Origin: Phycisphaerales bacterium
Lineage (GTDB): Bacteria; Planctomycetota; Phycisphaerae; Phycisphaerales; UBA1924
Assembly (NCBI GenBank): GCA_020847175.1
Contig: JADLCM010000039.1
Coordinates: 80,843-144,842, forward strand
Direction: 5' to 3'
DNA: 64,000 nucleotides
In this document: positions 53,798-64,000 of the stretch, piece after piece
How the letters are laid out: every line of letters starts with the position of its first letter
How positions within the stretch are numbered: the stretch's first letter is position 1
The notes under the pieces: model-generated
Told to the model about the DNA's origin: nothing
The model's input: only the letters and a program-made list of their open reading frames with translations
Databases searched by the model: none
Program-made: the position numbers and the translations under genes

Positions 53798-54103
53798 TCA
53801 GTTGCCCTTGGCTTTCTGGCGGGCATCGGTGAAGAGCTTGGGCAGAGGCAGGCGCGTTTCAAGCTGGACCGTTGATTGCGAGTTGGCGTTGTAGACGAAG
53901 AGTTCTTCCGATCGCTTATCGAGGATGACAAGGACGTTATTGGTGCCGCCGTCCACGGTGAGCACCGTGTACGCCCCGGTCTGGGAGACCATCTCCGCTC
54001 GGGCGGTCGAACCGACCATTCGCCCGGACTGGGAGAGCACGAGTGCACCGATGACAAAGGCGCTGGCCCAGAGCGCCGGGGATGCCTTGGAGCGGTCGTT
54101 CAT
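53798..54103 (-). CDS. Small exported or membrane-anchored protein, paralogue of the next gene
   Basis: The 101-residue protein has an N-terminal hydrophobic helix (ALWASAFVIGALVLSQ), followed by a short strand-rich domain with GAYTVLTVDGGTNNVLVILD and SEELFVYNANS. The pattern Y-T-(V/M)...N-x-V-x-(V/I)-(L/I)-D...ELxVxxxN is shared with the neighbouring 100-residue protein, so the two are probably paralogues. Both lie on the minus strand 65 bp apart, near the pilM operon. AAAGG lies upstream of the ATG. Function unknown. Confidence 0.65.
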   Translation of the reverse strand: MNDRSKASPALWASAFVIGALVLSQSGRMVGSTARAEMVSQTGAYTVLTVDGGTNNVLVILDKRSEELFVYNANSQSTVQLETRLPLPKLFTDARQKAKGN

Positions 54104-54168
54104 CGGAAGTGCCTTTCAGGCAGTGTGTTACGGCGGAACTCGTGGTCTGATCGCGGCGCCCCGGACGA

Positions 54169-54471
54169 TCAGCGTCCCGGGCGCTCCTTCGCGTCTTCCT
54201 GGAGGTTGGCATACCCGATGCCATCGAAGTTCTTCTTGCCTTCGTTCCAGCGCACGGCGACGAGTTCCTGGTTCGCCGAGTCCACGATCCAAACGGCGCT
54301 GGAGTTTCCGAAACTGACCTCGCCGGCGACCATTGTGTAATCGCCCCGGGCCCGAGCCGGCTGGGCATGGGCGGTCGATTCGGGCATGAAACTGACGTAA
54401 CCGAGAGCCCCGAGCAGAAGTGCATTCACGATGATGAGAGATTGATTCGGTGTGAGTCGGCGTTGGCGCAT
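54169..54471 (-). CDS. Small exported protein, paralogue of its neighbour
   Basis: The 100-residue protein has a hydrophobic helix (SLIIVNALLLGALGYVSFM), then AHAQPARARGDYTMVAGEVS and SAVWIVDSANQELVAVRWNE. The helix plus AHA could be a signal peptide. GGAGG is seven bases before the ATG and a GACAAT element lies about 20 bases further up. It is upstream of the related 101-residue gene and may share its transcript. No known family was recognised. Confidence 0.65.
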   Translation of the reverse strand: MRQRRLTPNQSLIIVNALLLGALGYVSFMPESTAHAQPARARGDYTMVAGEVSFGNSSAVWIVDSANQELVAVRWNEGKKNFDGIGYANLQEDAKERPGR

Positions 54472-54551
54472 GTTCGCCTCCGGGTGCTCGGATTGTCAGG
54501 AAGGGAGAGACCGCTCAGGCCGCGAGTGGTTCCAAACGTGTAAACCTGGGG

Positions 54552-54770
54552 TTAGTCCTGGTGTCCGCGCTTGCTGGGCATGACATTGACGCCCACGGCC
54601 AGCCCGACGAGCAGCGCGAAGATCAGGTACCCCCAGATCGTGGGGGGGTCGCCTACTTCCTTTACTTGCGGAGCGAGCAGCGGCGCATCGGCGGGCGCTT
54701 CTTCGGGCTGGGCTTGTGCCGGCATCGAGCAGGCGAGGCAGGTGAGGGCGATGGAGAGGGGGCGCTTCAT
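54552..54770 (-). CDS. Small single-pass membrane protein
   Basis: The 72-residue protein has an N-terminal signal-like stretch (LSIALTCLACSMPAQAQ), a Pro/Glu-rich middle, and one C-terminal transmembrane helix (WGYLIFALLVGLAVGVNVM) followed by SKRGHQD. The ATG at 54770 is preferred to the longer frame because the upstream part is not coding-like and a TAGCAT hexamer lies seven bases before it. Its function is unknown; location next to the pilM operon may be relevant. Confidence 0.6.
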   Translation of the reverse strand: MKRPLSIALTCLACSMPAQAQPEEAPADAPLLAPQVKEVGDPPTIWGYLIFALLVGLAVGVNVMPSKRGHQD

Positions 54771-54777
54771 GGTGATG

Positions 54778-54783
54778 ATGCTA
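54778..54783 (-). promoter_or_regulatory. Predicted leaderless -10 element of the 72-residue membrane protein gene
   Basis: TAGCAT on the minus strand, then CATCACC and ATG at 54770 (seven bases). Confidence 0.45.
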
Positions 54784-54830
54784 GCGGGTACGACGGGTCG
54801 GCGTAAAGTGTTGCGGAGGAACAAGGCCCC

Positions 54831-55145
54831 GTGAGTTTCGGGCAGTGGATCATGGTGCTGTCGGGCGGTGCGGTCGGGGCCGCCTCGCTGTGGGTGCTCG
54901 CGTGGGCCCGCCGAGGGCTGGAGGGAGCCGGAAGCGCATCGAACACGGCGACGCGCACGGCGACGGGGCTGGTCGGGTTGCTCGTGGGGTATCACCTGGC
55001 TGCGTACGGGCTTCCGCCCGGTGCGATGCCTCTGCGGTTGCCGCCGGGAAGGCTGTGGATCGGTGTGGTGGGGGCGGTCATCGCGGTCGGGGCGTCATTG
55101 GTGATGGACCGGGTCGATCGGCGCGCCGGGGCAGATGCGGCATGA
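54831..55145 (+). CDS. Small membrane protein of unknown function
   Basis: The 104-residue protein begins at GTG 54831 with GGAGGA ten bases upstream. It has three hydrophobic segments, SFGQWIMVLSGGAVGAASLW, a central GLVGLLVGYHLAAYGL and LWIGVVGAVIAVGASLVM, with an Arg/Asp-rich end. It is divergent from the 72-residue gene (60 bp between starts) and 150 bp upstream of the pilM operon. No family was recognised. Confidence 0.55.
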   Translation: MSFGQWIMVLSGGAVGAASLWVLAWARRGLEGAGSASNTATRTATGLVGLLVGYHLAAYGLPPGAMPLRLPPGRLWIGVVGAVIAVGASLVMDRVDRRAGADAA

Positions 55146-55255
55146 AGCGAGCGCGGTTGTCACGGGGCTGTAACCCGGGCGCGGCGGCTGCAACTGGAGG
55201 GCCTCGGGCCGTCGTAGGGAAGTGGTCGGGGCGGGCGTCGAGGATTCCAATCGTG

Positions 55256-55282
55256 TACCATCCCGCCCCCTGTCGGGCGGGA
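55256..55282 (+). promoter_or_regulatory. Candidate -10 element and overlapping inverted repeat of the pilM operon
   Basis: TACCAT (55256-55261) lies 35 bases before the ATG, so this transcript would have a leader with GAAGGAGCGG as ribosome binding site. TCCCGCC (55261-55267) and GGCGGGA (55276-55282) form an inverted repeat across the expected start of transcription, which could be an operator. Confidence 0.4.
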
Positions 55283-55296
55283 ACGAAGGAGCGGAC

Positions 55297-57459
55297 ATGG
55301 CGTCTCCGAATGTGTGCTGGGGCATTGAAGCGGGCGCGGGCGCGATCAAGGCGGTCAAGATCGCCATTGAGAACGAGCGCCTGAAGCTGTTGGACTACGT
55401 GGTCGTGCCCCACGCCAAGACGCTGTCGACGCCGGGGCTCGACCAGGACGATGCGATGCGGGTCGCGCTGGGGACGTTCACCTCACAGACCGACCTTACG
55501 GGCGCGAGAGTGGCGGTGAGCGTGCCCGGCCACTCGGCATTCGCGCGGTTCGCCAAGCTGCCCCCGGTGGAACCGAAGAAGGTGCCGGACATCGTGAAGT
55601 TCGAGGCGGTGCAGCAGATTCCGTTCCCGCTCGAGGAGGTGGAGTGGGACTTCCAGACCTTCCAGGCCCCTGATTCACCCGACATCGAGGTCGGCATCTT
55701 CGCCATGACCAAGACCAAGGTGAACCAGATCCTGGGCACGCTGGCGGATGTGCGCATCAACCCTGATGCGGTCACGCTGAGCCCGCTGGCGGCGTTCAAC
55801 GCGCTCGCGTACGACCTGGAGTTCACCGAGCGCACGCCCGGCACGATCATCCTGGACATCGGCACGACGTCGTCAGACCTGATCATCGCGGAGGCGGGAC
55901 GGGTGTGGATCCGCACCTTCGGCCTCGGCGGGCACCACTTCACCGACGCGCTCGTCAACCACTTCAAGCTGAGTTACCAGAAGGCGGAGCGGCTGAAGGA
56001 AGAGGCGGAGCAGGGCCCGCACGCCAAGCACGTCTTCCAGGCCATGCGCGGGGTCTTTACGGACCTGGTGCAGGAGATCAACCGCTCGATCGGCTACTAC
56101 ACTACGCTGCACCGCGATGCGAGCCTCACCCGGATCATCGGGCTGGGGTCCACTTTCATGCTGCCCGGGCTGCGAAAGTTCCTCAAGCAGCAGTTGTCGA
56201 TGGATGTGTTCCGGTTGGAGGAGTTCAAGCGGCTCGAGATCCCCGCCGAGCGCAAGGACGACTTCTTCGCCAAGGCGACGAACTTCGTGACGGCCTACGG
56301 GCTGGCCCTGCAGGGCCTCGGGTGCCAGACCATCGACGCCAACCTCGTGCCGATGGAGCGCGTGCGCGACGTGATGTGGAAGCGGAAGGTGCCGTGGTTC
56401 GGCATCGCGGCGGGCGTGGGCCTCGCGGCGAGCGCCGCCATGTTCTACCGGCCCTTCACCGACGGGGCGAAGGTGAAGTCGATGCGCGCCCCCCAGGAGG
56501 TCTCGGCGACCATCAGCGAGGCGAGCAAACTCAAGGCCAAGGCGAGCGAAGCGAACGTGATCGGCGGCTTGACGCCCGACTACTCCGCGCTCAACGCGAT
56601 CGCCATGGCGAAGCACGTGCCGTACCACGAGTTCGTCGCGCGCGACATTTCCGACATGCTCGCCGATGCCGAGGGCAAGGTGGGGCAGGTGCCCGTTTCG
56701 GCGGGCAGCGCGCCGCATTCCGGGCCCGCGTTCATGCTCACCGAGGTGACGACCGACTACGTGCCGCCGCAGTCGTCCGCCTTCGAGTACCGCGTGGCGG
56801 CGACGAAGCGCGGCAATGCCGGCGGCGGGGGCGGGCGCGCGGGGGGCCAGGGCTCGGGAGAACGCGAGAACCGGGGCGGAGGGTCGAGCGGGGGCTTCGG
56901 GGGCGACGGGGCCGGCGCGCCGACGGATGAAAAGGGCCTCGACAAGGGCCGGATCGTCGTGCAGATGGACCTGCGGACCACGCACCCTGACCCGCGGCGC
57001 CTGGTGACCTCGACCCTGCTGCCGTGGCTGCGCGACAACGCGGTGCGGGCGGGCGTGCCGTATGAAGTGGTCGCGAACGCGTCCGACATCTTCGTGACGG
57101 TGGACATCGTGGAGCCCAAGCCCGCGGAATTGGCCTCGGGGCAGCCGGGGGTCGAGGGCGCGCCCGTGCAGCCGCGCGTGTACATCAACGAGCGCGGCGA
57201 GGAAGAGGTGGACATGGAGGAATACCTCCGCAACCTCGACCCCACGAAGTTCCAGATCACCGGCGGCAGTTCGCAGGGGAGCCGCGGAGGCGGAGCGGGG
57301 AGCGGCGAAGCGCTCAACGGCACGCTGGAGGCCGAGGCGCCGCTGGTGCCTCCGCCGGACCAGGTTCTGCCCGAGGAGGCCTCGAAGCTGCGGTTGTTCT
57401 TTTACGTGGTCCTCGGCGAGCCCGCGAAGAGTGAAGGCGAGAGCGGAGGTGAGAATTGA
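55297..57459 (+). CDS. pilM: PilM-type pilus/secretion assembly ATPase-fold protein with a C-terminal membrane extension
   Basis: PilM is an actin-like protein of type IV pilus and type II secretion inner-membrane platforms. Residues 5-370 carry the ASKHA features: WGIEAGAGAIKAVKI (Glu where Asp is usual), ILDIGTTSSDLIIAEAGRVW, FGLGGHHFTDALVNHFKLSY and IIGLGSTFMLPGLRKFLKQQ. PilM is normally 350 residues and cytoplasmic; this 720-residue form continues with a transmembrane-like helix near residue 375 (WFGIAAGVGLAASAAMFY), a helical region, a Gly-rich linker and a further strand-rich domain. That extension suggests a PilM-PilN-like fusion. It starts an operon of three genes and is coupled to the next one. 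Confidence 0.85.
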   Translation: MASPNVCWGIEAGAGAIKAVKIAIENERLKLLDYVVVPHAKTLSTPGLDQDDAMRVALGTFTSQTDLTGARVAVSVPGHSAFARFAKLPPVEPKKVPDIVKFEAVQQIPFPLEEVEWDFQTFQAPDSPDIEVGIFAMTKTKVNQILGTLADVRINPDAVTLSPLAAFNALAYDLEFTERTPGTIILDIGTTSSDLIIAEAGRVWIRTFGLGGHHFTDALVNHFKLSYQKAERLKEEAEQGPHAKHVFQAMRGVFTDLVQEINRSIGYYTTLHRDASLTRIIGLGSTFMLPGLRKFLKQQLSMDVFRLEEFKRLEIPAERKDDFFAKATNFVTAYGLALQGLGCQTIDANLVPMERVRDVMWKRKVPWFGIAAGVGLAASAAMFYRPFTDGAKVKSMRAPQEVSATISEASKLKAKASEANVIGGLTPDYSALNAIAMAKHVPYHEFVARDISDMLADAEGKVGQVPVSAGSAPHSGPAFMLTEVTTDYVPPQSSAFEYRVAATKRGNAGGGGGRAGGQGSGERENRGGGSSGGFGGDGAGAPTDEKGLDKGRIVVQMDLRTTHPDPRRLVTSTLLPWLRDNAVRAGVPYEVVANASDIFVTVDIVEPKPAELASGQPGVEGAPVQPRVYINERGEEEVDMEEYLRNLDPTKFQITGGSSQGSRGGGAGSGEALNGTLEAEAPLVPPPDQVLPEEASKLRLFFYVVLGEPAKSEGESGGEN

Positions 57460-58757
57460 AGGGCTTGATGGCGTGGGTCAAGAGTCATCTCGTGGTCGTG
57501 ATCTGCTCGGCGCTGATCGTGGTCGCCCTGCCGGCGGCGTACGTGATGAGCAAGGGCTGGAACACGCGCCTGGTGAAGAAGCAGCAGAAGGCGTTCGACA
57601 AGGCGTGGGGCGACGTGAACGGCCTGGACGTCACGTACCAGGTGCCGCCCGCCTCGGCCGGGGGTGATGGGCTGTCGAAGAAGTACGCCCCGAACGAGGC
57701 GATGATCGAGCGGTACAAGGAGATCATCCGCCTTCAGCGTGAAGAGGTGGAGAGCGTCTCGCTCGAAGCCCTGGAGTTCAACCGGCGCGGGCATGGTCCG
57801 CTGCTCCCGGGGCTCTTCCCCGCGCCGCGTTCGGCGGAGGATGCGCAGACGCTTCCGTTCGAGTTCGTGGACCTGCTCCGCGGTTCGGGCGCTGCGCCTT
57901 CGGTGTATGACGAACTGCTCAAGCGCTACAACGCGGGCGGCCCGCTCGACCCTGTGGCCGTGCAGGGCGCGGTTGCGCGCCGCAGCGAGGAGTTCCGCAA
58001 TCAATTGGTGCGGGAGCGTGGCCCCGCCGAGGCGCTGAGCCCGCAGGAGCAGGCGCGCCTGCGCGAGGTGCTCTCGGAACGCCGGACCGACCTCTACCGG
58101 CGGCGCGCCCAGAACCTGCTGGTCTACTGCGACCCGGAGGTGGTGAAGGCCGACACCGCCGGGCTCGTGCCCGCGAGCCGGCCCGCGGCGGCGCCGTCGT
58201 CATCGGCGCAGTTCGAGCAGCAGTGGAGCCTGTGGATCATCGAGGACCTGTTCAGCGCGATCGAGCGGGCCAACAGCGATTCGGGGCGGCGCCAGAGCGT
58301 CGAGACCGGCGTGGTGAAGCGCGTGAAATCAATCGAGATCACGCGCTTCAGCGAGAGCGAGGAGGCGCGCCCCGCGGCGCTCCCGGCGCTGTCCGAGGAG
58401 GCCGGCGTGGCGGGCGTGACCGATGCCTACTCGGTGACGGGGCGCCTGACCAACCCGGGCAACCAGGTGTACGACGCGCGGTTTGCGATCGTGACGATGG
58501 TGGTTGACTGGGAACGCCTCCCGGTCTTCCTGCGGGCGATGCGTGAGACCAACTTCATGTCGATCACCGACCTGGACGTGAAGTCGGTCGACGTGTGGGA
58601 AGATCTCAAGCGGGGGTACTACTACGGCCCCAGCGTGGTCGCCGAGGTCACGATGGAGATTGAAACCCTGTGGCTCAGGGCGTGGACGCGCGAACTGATG
58701 CCCGCGGCGGTGAAGGCCAACCTGGGCGTGACCGATCCGCCCGGAGGCACCAACTAG
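57456..58757 (+). CDS. PilN/PilO-like inner-membrane protein of the pilM operon
   Basis: The 433-residue protein starts at a TTG that overlaps the pilM TGA (TTGA) and has GGAGGT six bases upstream, so it is coupled; an ATG four codons later is an alternative. One N-terminal transmembrane helix (VVVICSALIVVALPAAYVM, residues 11-30) is followed by a periplasmic helical part and a C-terminal alpha/beta domain (residues 300-420) with FAIVTMVVDWERLPVFLRAM. One membrane helix plus a ferredoxin-like periplasmic domain is the PilN/PilO plan, but similarity is by shape and context, not by recognised motif. Confidence 0.65.
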   Translation: MKGLMAWVKSHLVVVICSALIVVALPAAYVMSKGWNTRLVKKQQKAFDKAWGDVNGLDVTYQVPPASAGGDGLSKKYAPNEAMIERYKEIIRLQREEVESVSLEALEFNRRGHGPLLPGLFPAPRSAEDAQTLPFEFVDLLRGSGAAPSVYDELLKRYNAGGPLDPVAVQGAVARRSEEFRNQLVRERGPAEALSPQEQARLREVLSERRTDLYRRRAQNLLVYCDPEVVKADTAGLVPASRPAAAPSSSAQFEQQWSLWIIEDLFSAIERANSDSGRRQSVETGVVKRVKSIEITRFSESEEARPAALPALSEEAGVAGVTDAYSVTGRLTNPGNQVYDARFAIVTMVVDWERLPVFLRAMRETNFMSITDLDVKSVDVWEDLKRGYYYGPSVVAEVTMEIETLWLRAWTRELMPAAVKANLGVTDPPGGTN

Positions 58758-58824
58758 GTGTGCCCGGCAGGCGTCGCGTTCGGGTGAGCGATCAAGAAGG
58801 CTTCGGGGAATCGAGGACGAAGGC

Positions 58825-60996
58825 ATGAAACTCAAGGGTGTCGGCATTGTCGAGCAGCACATCGAGAAGGCGGTTCTCGGTGTGGTCGTTCTCGTGTTCG
58901 TCGCGGTCCTGGCGATGCAGTTCGTCGGGGGCGGGAACAAGGTGAAGATCGACAAGCAGAGCTACCCGATCCAGCGCGGCTATGAGCCGATCGTGAAGCG
59001 GGCCCAGGAAGTGGCGGCGCGGATGCGCGACCCGAACCCCAGCGTGCTCCCCGAGGTTGCGCCCCTCGGCCTGGGCGCGCAGTGGGCCGAGGCCCTCCAG
59101 GACGGGCCCGGCATCCCGCAGCGCCTGGCCGCGATCGCTCCCCGGTTCGGGCCGGGAGCGGCGGACGGGGCGAGGCTCGCGGTCGATCCCGGCGCGACGT
59201 CGGGCGAGTACATGTATCAGGCGATCGTGGTGCCGGCGCCCGGCACGCCGCACGGTGTGCCGTTCCGCAGCACGCTGGACCCGATCGGCGTCGCGATGAA
59301 CCGCGACCTCGAAAACATCTGTCGCGCTCAGGGGCTGACCGGCCAGCCGTGGGACGCGAGCGCCGTGACGGTGCAGACGACCTTCAACGGGGCCGCGCTG
59401 GCGCAGAGCCTTGCGAATGACCCCGACGGAAGCGGCACACGCTACGCGGCCCTTCCGGAGGCGTGGTGGCGGGGCAACGTCGAAGTGCTTGAGATTCAGT
59501 ACGAGGTCTGCAACGGTTTTGACGCATCGGGCAATCCGATCAATCCGCGCCTCGTGGCGCCGCTGCCCCGCCCGGGCTCGGAGCCCCTGACCCGGCGCAT
59601 CCCCGCGCAGAACCCGACGGTCGAACAGGTGCAGGCCGTGGTCGAGCGCGCGGGCGACATCCGCGGCACGATTCAGCCCGAGTATTTCCGCGTGATCGCG
59701 GGGGCGCCGTGGCAGACGCCCATCGAGCGTGCGCGCCTCGCGGCCATTGAAGCCAAGCGCCCCGAGATTGAGCGCAAGGTCCGTCAGTATGAAGAGGCCG
59801 TGCGCCAGGCCGAACGCGACCAGGCCGCGCTCGTCGAGGCGGCCGGGCCCCGCATCGGGCGACAGCCTCCCAGCGGCGGCGGCGGTGGCCGGAGCGGCGG
59901 CGGTGGCGGCGAGCGCCCCCCGGAGACCGCGCCGCCTTCCGGACCCAACGAGAGCCAGCTTCGCCAGCTCCGTGACAAACTTCAGCGGTCGATCAAGGAT
60001 CGCGACGACCTGCTCGCCGGGCTCAACCTGCTGGGTGTCAACGAACTGGGTGAACCCCTGCCGGTGGGCGACGAAAGCGACATTGAGGCGCTCTCGGACA
60101 CGCTCGAGATGACCGAGGTGTACGGCTGGACCCACGACCTGATGGTCCGCCCCGGCGATGTGCGCCGGTATCGGGCTCGCGTCGTTGTGAACAACCCCCT
60201 CTTCGGATACGGCCGTCAACTCGCCGAAGAGCAGCGGTCGCTCGCCACCGAGCCCACCCTTGCCAGCGCGTGGAGCGACTGGAGCGACCCGGTGGAGCTG
60301 GAAGGCTCGGAGTACTTCTTCGTGACCAGCGCCAGCGAGGGCGCGACCGAGACGGATCCCACCGCGATGCCGCGCGTCGGCGTCGAGGTGTTCAAGTTCT
60401 ACTACGGGTACTGGCGCCAGGGAATCGCCTCGCTCGAACCGGGCGACCAGCTCGCGGCGGACATCAAACTCCCCGACCCCGCGCTTCTGCCGATCTACGA
60501 CGTGACCAACATTCGCAATGCCGCGCCGCCCCCCGGGCAACCTCCCCGTCCCGGAACGCCCCCCGGTTCTCCCGGAGGGACCAACCAGGGCCGCCCCGGT
60601 GATTTTGAACCCGGACGCGGGCCCGGCCCCGTGCTCCCCGCCGGGGCAACCCCCGGACCTGAGAAGATCGGGGTGAGCGTGGCGACATGGCTGCTGGATG
60701 TCGGAACGGTGGCGGGCGGCGGCGATGCCAAGTTGCCCGGGTCTCGCGCCCGGCTGCAGGCGTACATGCGGGACCAGACCGGCGCGATCGTGGTTCGCCC
60801 CACGGGCGAGCAGGCGAACAATGACAGGTACAAGGCGATGGTCCTCTCTGCAAAGGAGGGCCAGGATCAGGGGGCTGCGGACCCCAAGGCCGAGCCGGAG
60901 CCGAAGCCTGAGCCGCCGCCCCGCGAGCGCGACCGGGATATCCCGAGGCCACCTCCGGACGGTGGCGGCGGGGGTGGTGGCGGCGGCGGCGGATAA
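58825..60996 (+). CDS. Large single-pass envelope protein of the pilM operon
   Basis: The 723-residue protein has a short cytoplasmic start (MKLKGVGIVEQHIEKAV), one transmembrane helix (LGVVVLVFVAVLAMQFVGGG) and a long periplasmic part. Between residues 350 and 375 lies a Gly/Pro-rich spacer flanked by helices (ERKVRQYEEAVRQAERDQAA). The last 140 residues are Pro/Gly-rich and end in about eleven Gly. The segment WDVEVxxxxx-like YGWTHDLMVRPGDVRRYRAR may be a folded repeat. Operon position after pilM and the PilN/O-like gene suggests a PilP- or GspC-like link to the outer membrane, as inference only. Confidence 0.6.
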   Translation: MKLKGVGIVEQHIEKAVLGVVVLVFVAVLAMQFVGGGNKVKIDKQSYPIQRGYEPIVKRAQEVAARMRDPNPSVLPEVAPLGLGAQWAEALQDGPGIPQRLAAIAPRFGPGAADGARLAVDPGATSGEYMYQAIVVPAPGTPHGVPFRSTLDPIGVAMNRDLENICRAQGLTGQPWDASAVTVQTTFNGAALAQSLANDPDGSGTRYAALPEAWWRGNVEVLEIQYEVCNGFDASGNPINPRLVAPLPRPGSEPLTRRIPAQNPTVEQVQAVVERAGDIRGTIQPEYFRVIAGAPWQTPIERARLAAIEAKRPEIERKVRQYEEAVRQAERDQAALVEAAGPRIGRQPPSGGGGGRSGGGGGERPPETAPPSGPNESQLRQLRDKLQRSIKDRDDLLAGLNLLGVNELGEPLPVGDESDIEALSDTLEMTEVYGWTHDLMVRPGDVRRYRARVVVNNPLFGYGRQLAEEQRSLATEPTLASAWSDWSDPVELEGSEYFFVTSASEGATETDPTAMPRVGVEVFKFYYGYWRQGIASLEPGDQLAADIKLPDPALLPIYDVTNIRNAAPPPGQPPRPGTPPGSPGGTNQGRPGDFEPGRGPGPVLPAGATPGPEKIGVSVATWLLDVGTVAGGGDAKLPGSRARLQAYMRDQTGAIVVRPTGEQANNDRYKAMVLSAKEGQDQGAADPKAEPEPKPEPPPRERDRDIPRPPPDGGGGGGGGGGG

Positions 60997-61032
60997 GTTC
61001 GCTACTTGATTGGATCGGGTATTGAAGTTCAG

Positions 61033-61062
61033 CGCGGCGGGTTTCTGGCCCGCCGCGTTTGC
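61033..61062 (+). terminator. Rho-independent terminator of the pilM operon
   Basis: CGCGGCGGG and CCCGCCGCG form a 9-bp stem around TTTCTGG, followed by TTTGCCTT. It separates the protein operon from the rRNA promoter 120 bp downstream. Confidence 0.82.
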
Positions 61063-61185
61063 CTTGAGGATTGGTCGCCGGAGCGCGTGCGGCGTGGGAA
61101 GCGCATGCTCTGCGCGGCAGGTCGGAATGCCGGCGGGGACGGGCGTGACGCACCCGGAAAGTTGGAGAAACAGGACTTGTGCGGC

Positions 61186-61213
61186 TTGACCGCGAGTGAG
61201 TGGGCTCTAGAAT
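61186..61213 (+). promoter_or_regulatory. Strong sigma70 promoter of the 23S rRNA gene
   Basis: TTGACC (61186-61191) and TAGAAT (61208-61213) are separated by 16 bp in an otherwise GC-rich region. This is the best promoter match in the window and it lies after a terminator, so the rRNA has its own start of transcription. Confidence 0.75.
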
Positions 61214-61521
61214 CCCCCCGCCTCTCCAACGAGAGGAGAACCGAGTCTCGACGAGCCGGAAACTGCCTCGCGGCGGTGAACGGGGGATCGAGGCGAGGGG
61301 TGCCGGGCGAGCCTCGGTGCTGAACCTTGACAACCGGATAGGACGAGAGCAAATCCACGCTGACCTTCTATGGTCTAGTCCGGATGCCTTGTTTCCGTGA
61401 GCCTCGTGAGAGGGGAGCGGGGGAGGGTGATCCGGGGGTTGGCGTGGGAGATGAGCCGAGTAAGTATCTCAATGAGCCAATGGCGAGGCTGTTCGAGTGT
61501 CGGGCGACGGCGCCTGGCAGG
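61214..61521 (+). other. 23S rRNA leader region
   Basis: The roughly 300 bases between promoter and 23S contain no 16S rRNA sequence and no tRNA. The segment CTTGACAACCGGATAGGA near 61,325 resembles the conserved motif that usually precedes 23S genes. The region is probably removed when the precursor is processed. Confidence 0.55.

Positions 61522-64000
<2,479 letters not shown>

Overview
The window looks like a chromosomal segment of a GC-rich member of the Planctomycetota, most likely class Phycisphaerae. This is an inference from gene content: an isolated 23S rRNA gene with no 16S gene in front of it, a secreted protein with a PEP-CTERM-like Arg-ended tail, a prepilin-type protein with the H-X9-DG signature common in planctomycetes, a PilM-type pilus operon and many small lipoproteins. 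No CRISPR array, insertion sequence, phage gene or tRNA gene was seen.

Layout. 1-5.3 kb: tail of an unknown gene, clpS, a secreted helical protein, a plant-type ferredoxin-NADP reductase, a coiled-coil lipoprotein and ruvA. 5.6-10.7 kb: ligA and a divergent folD-like gene read from a shared 46-bp promoter region, then a duplicated ABC-2 permease. 10.7-18.8 kb: a PIG-L deacetylase, a Memo-family protein, a two-domain CusF-like copper lipoprotein, a royal-jelly-type lipoprotein, a BamE-like lipoprotein, a prepilin, an odd sigma-like regulator and a PEP-CTERM-like exoprotein. 19-24 kb: upp and a type VI secretion block tagJ-tssE-tssF-tssG. 24.3-31.2 kb: a DUF2179 membrane protein, a GNAT acetyltransferase, an FtsX/LolD-like ABC pair with a His-rich loop, and a GH20 hexosaminidase translationally coupled to a sodium:solute symporter. 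31.2-33.2 kb: murQ coupled to a lipoprotein amidase, so that this stretch forms a divergent amino-sugar / peptidoglycan recycling locus. 33.3-45.6 kb: lipid kinase, a coupled pair of M14 carboxypeptidase-fold proteins (one without the catalytic residues), a prepilin-like protein, an aldo/keto reductase with an FAD oxidoreductase, an MFS-spermidine synthase fusion, and an EEP nuclease with a gluzincin peptidase. 45.7-53.6 kb: dnaX with a clear -1 frameshift site, an HDOD protein, tyrS with an atypical insert, a zinc-ribbon membrane protein and a RicT/PSP1 protein with a long Arg-rich tail. 53.8-61 kb: small secreted proteins and a three-gene pilM-type operon. 61.0-64.0 kb: terminator, strong promoter and a 23S rRNA gene cut by the window end.

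Two features recur. First, about seventeen genes have a TANNNT -10-like hexamer ending only 5-9 nt before the start codon, which predicts many leaderless mRNAs; this also decides several start codons. Second, genes in the same direction are often joined by 1-10 bp overlaps (ATGA, TGATG, GTG or TTG starts with strong Shine-Dalgarno sequences), so coupled operons exist next to leaderless single genes.
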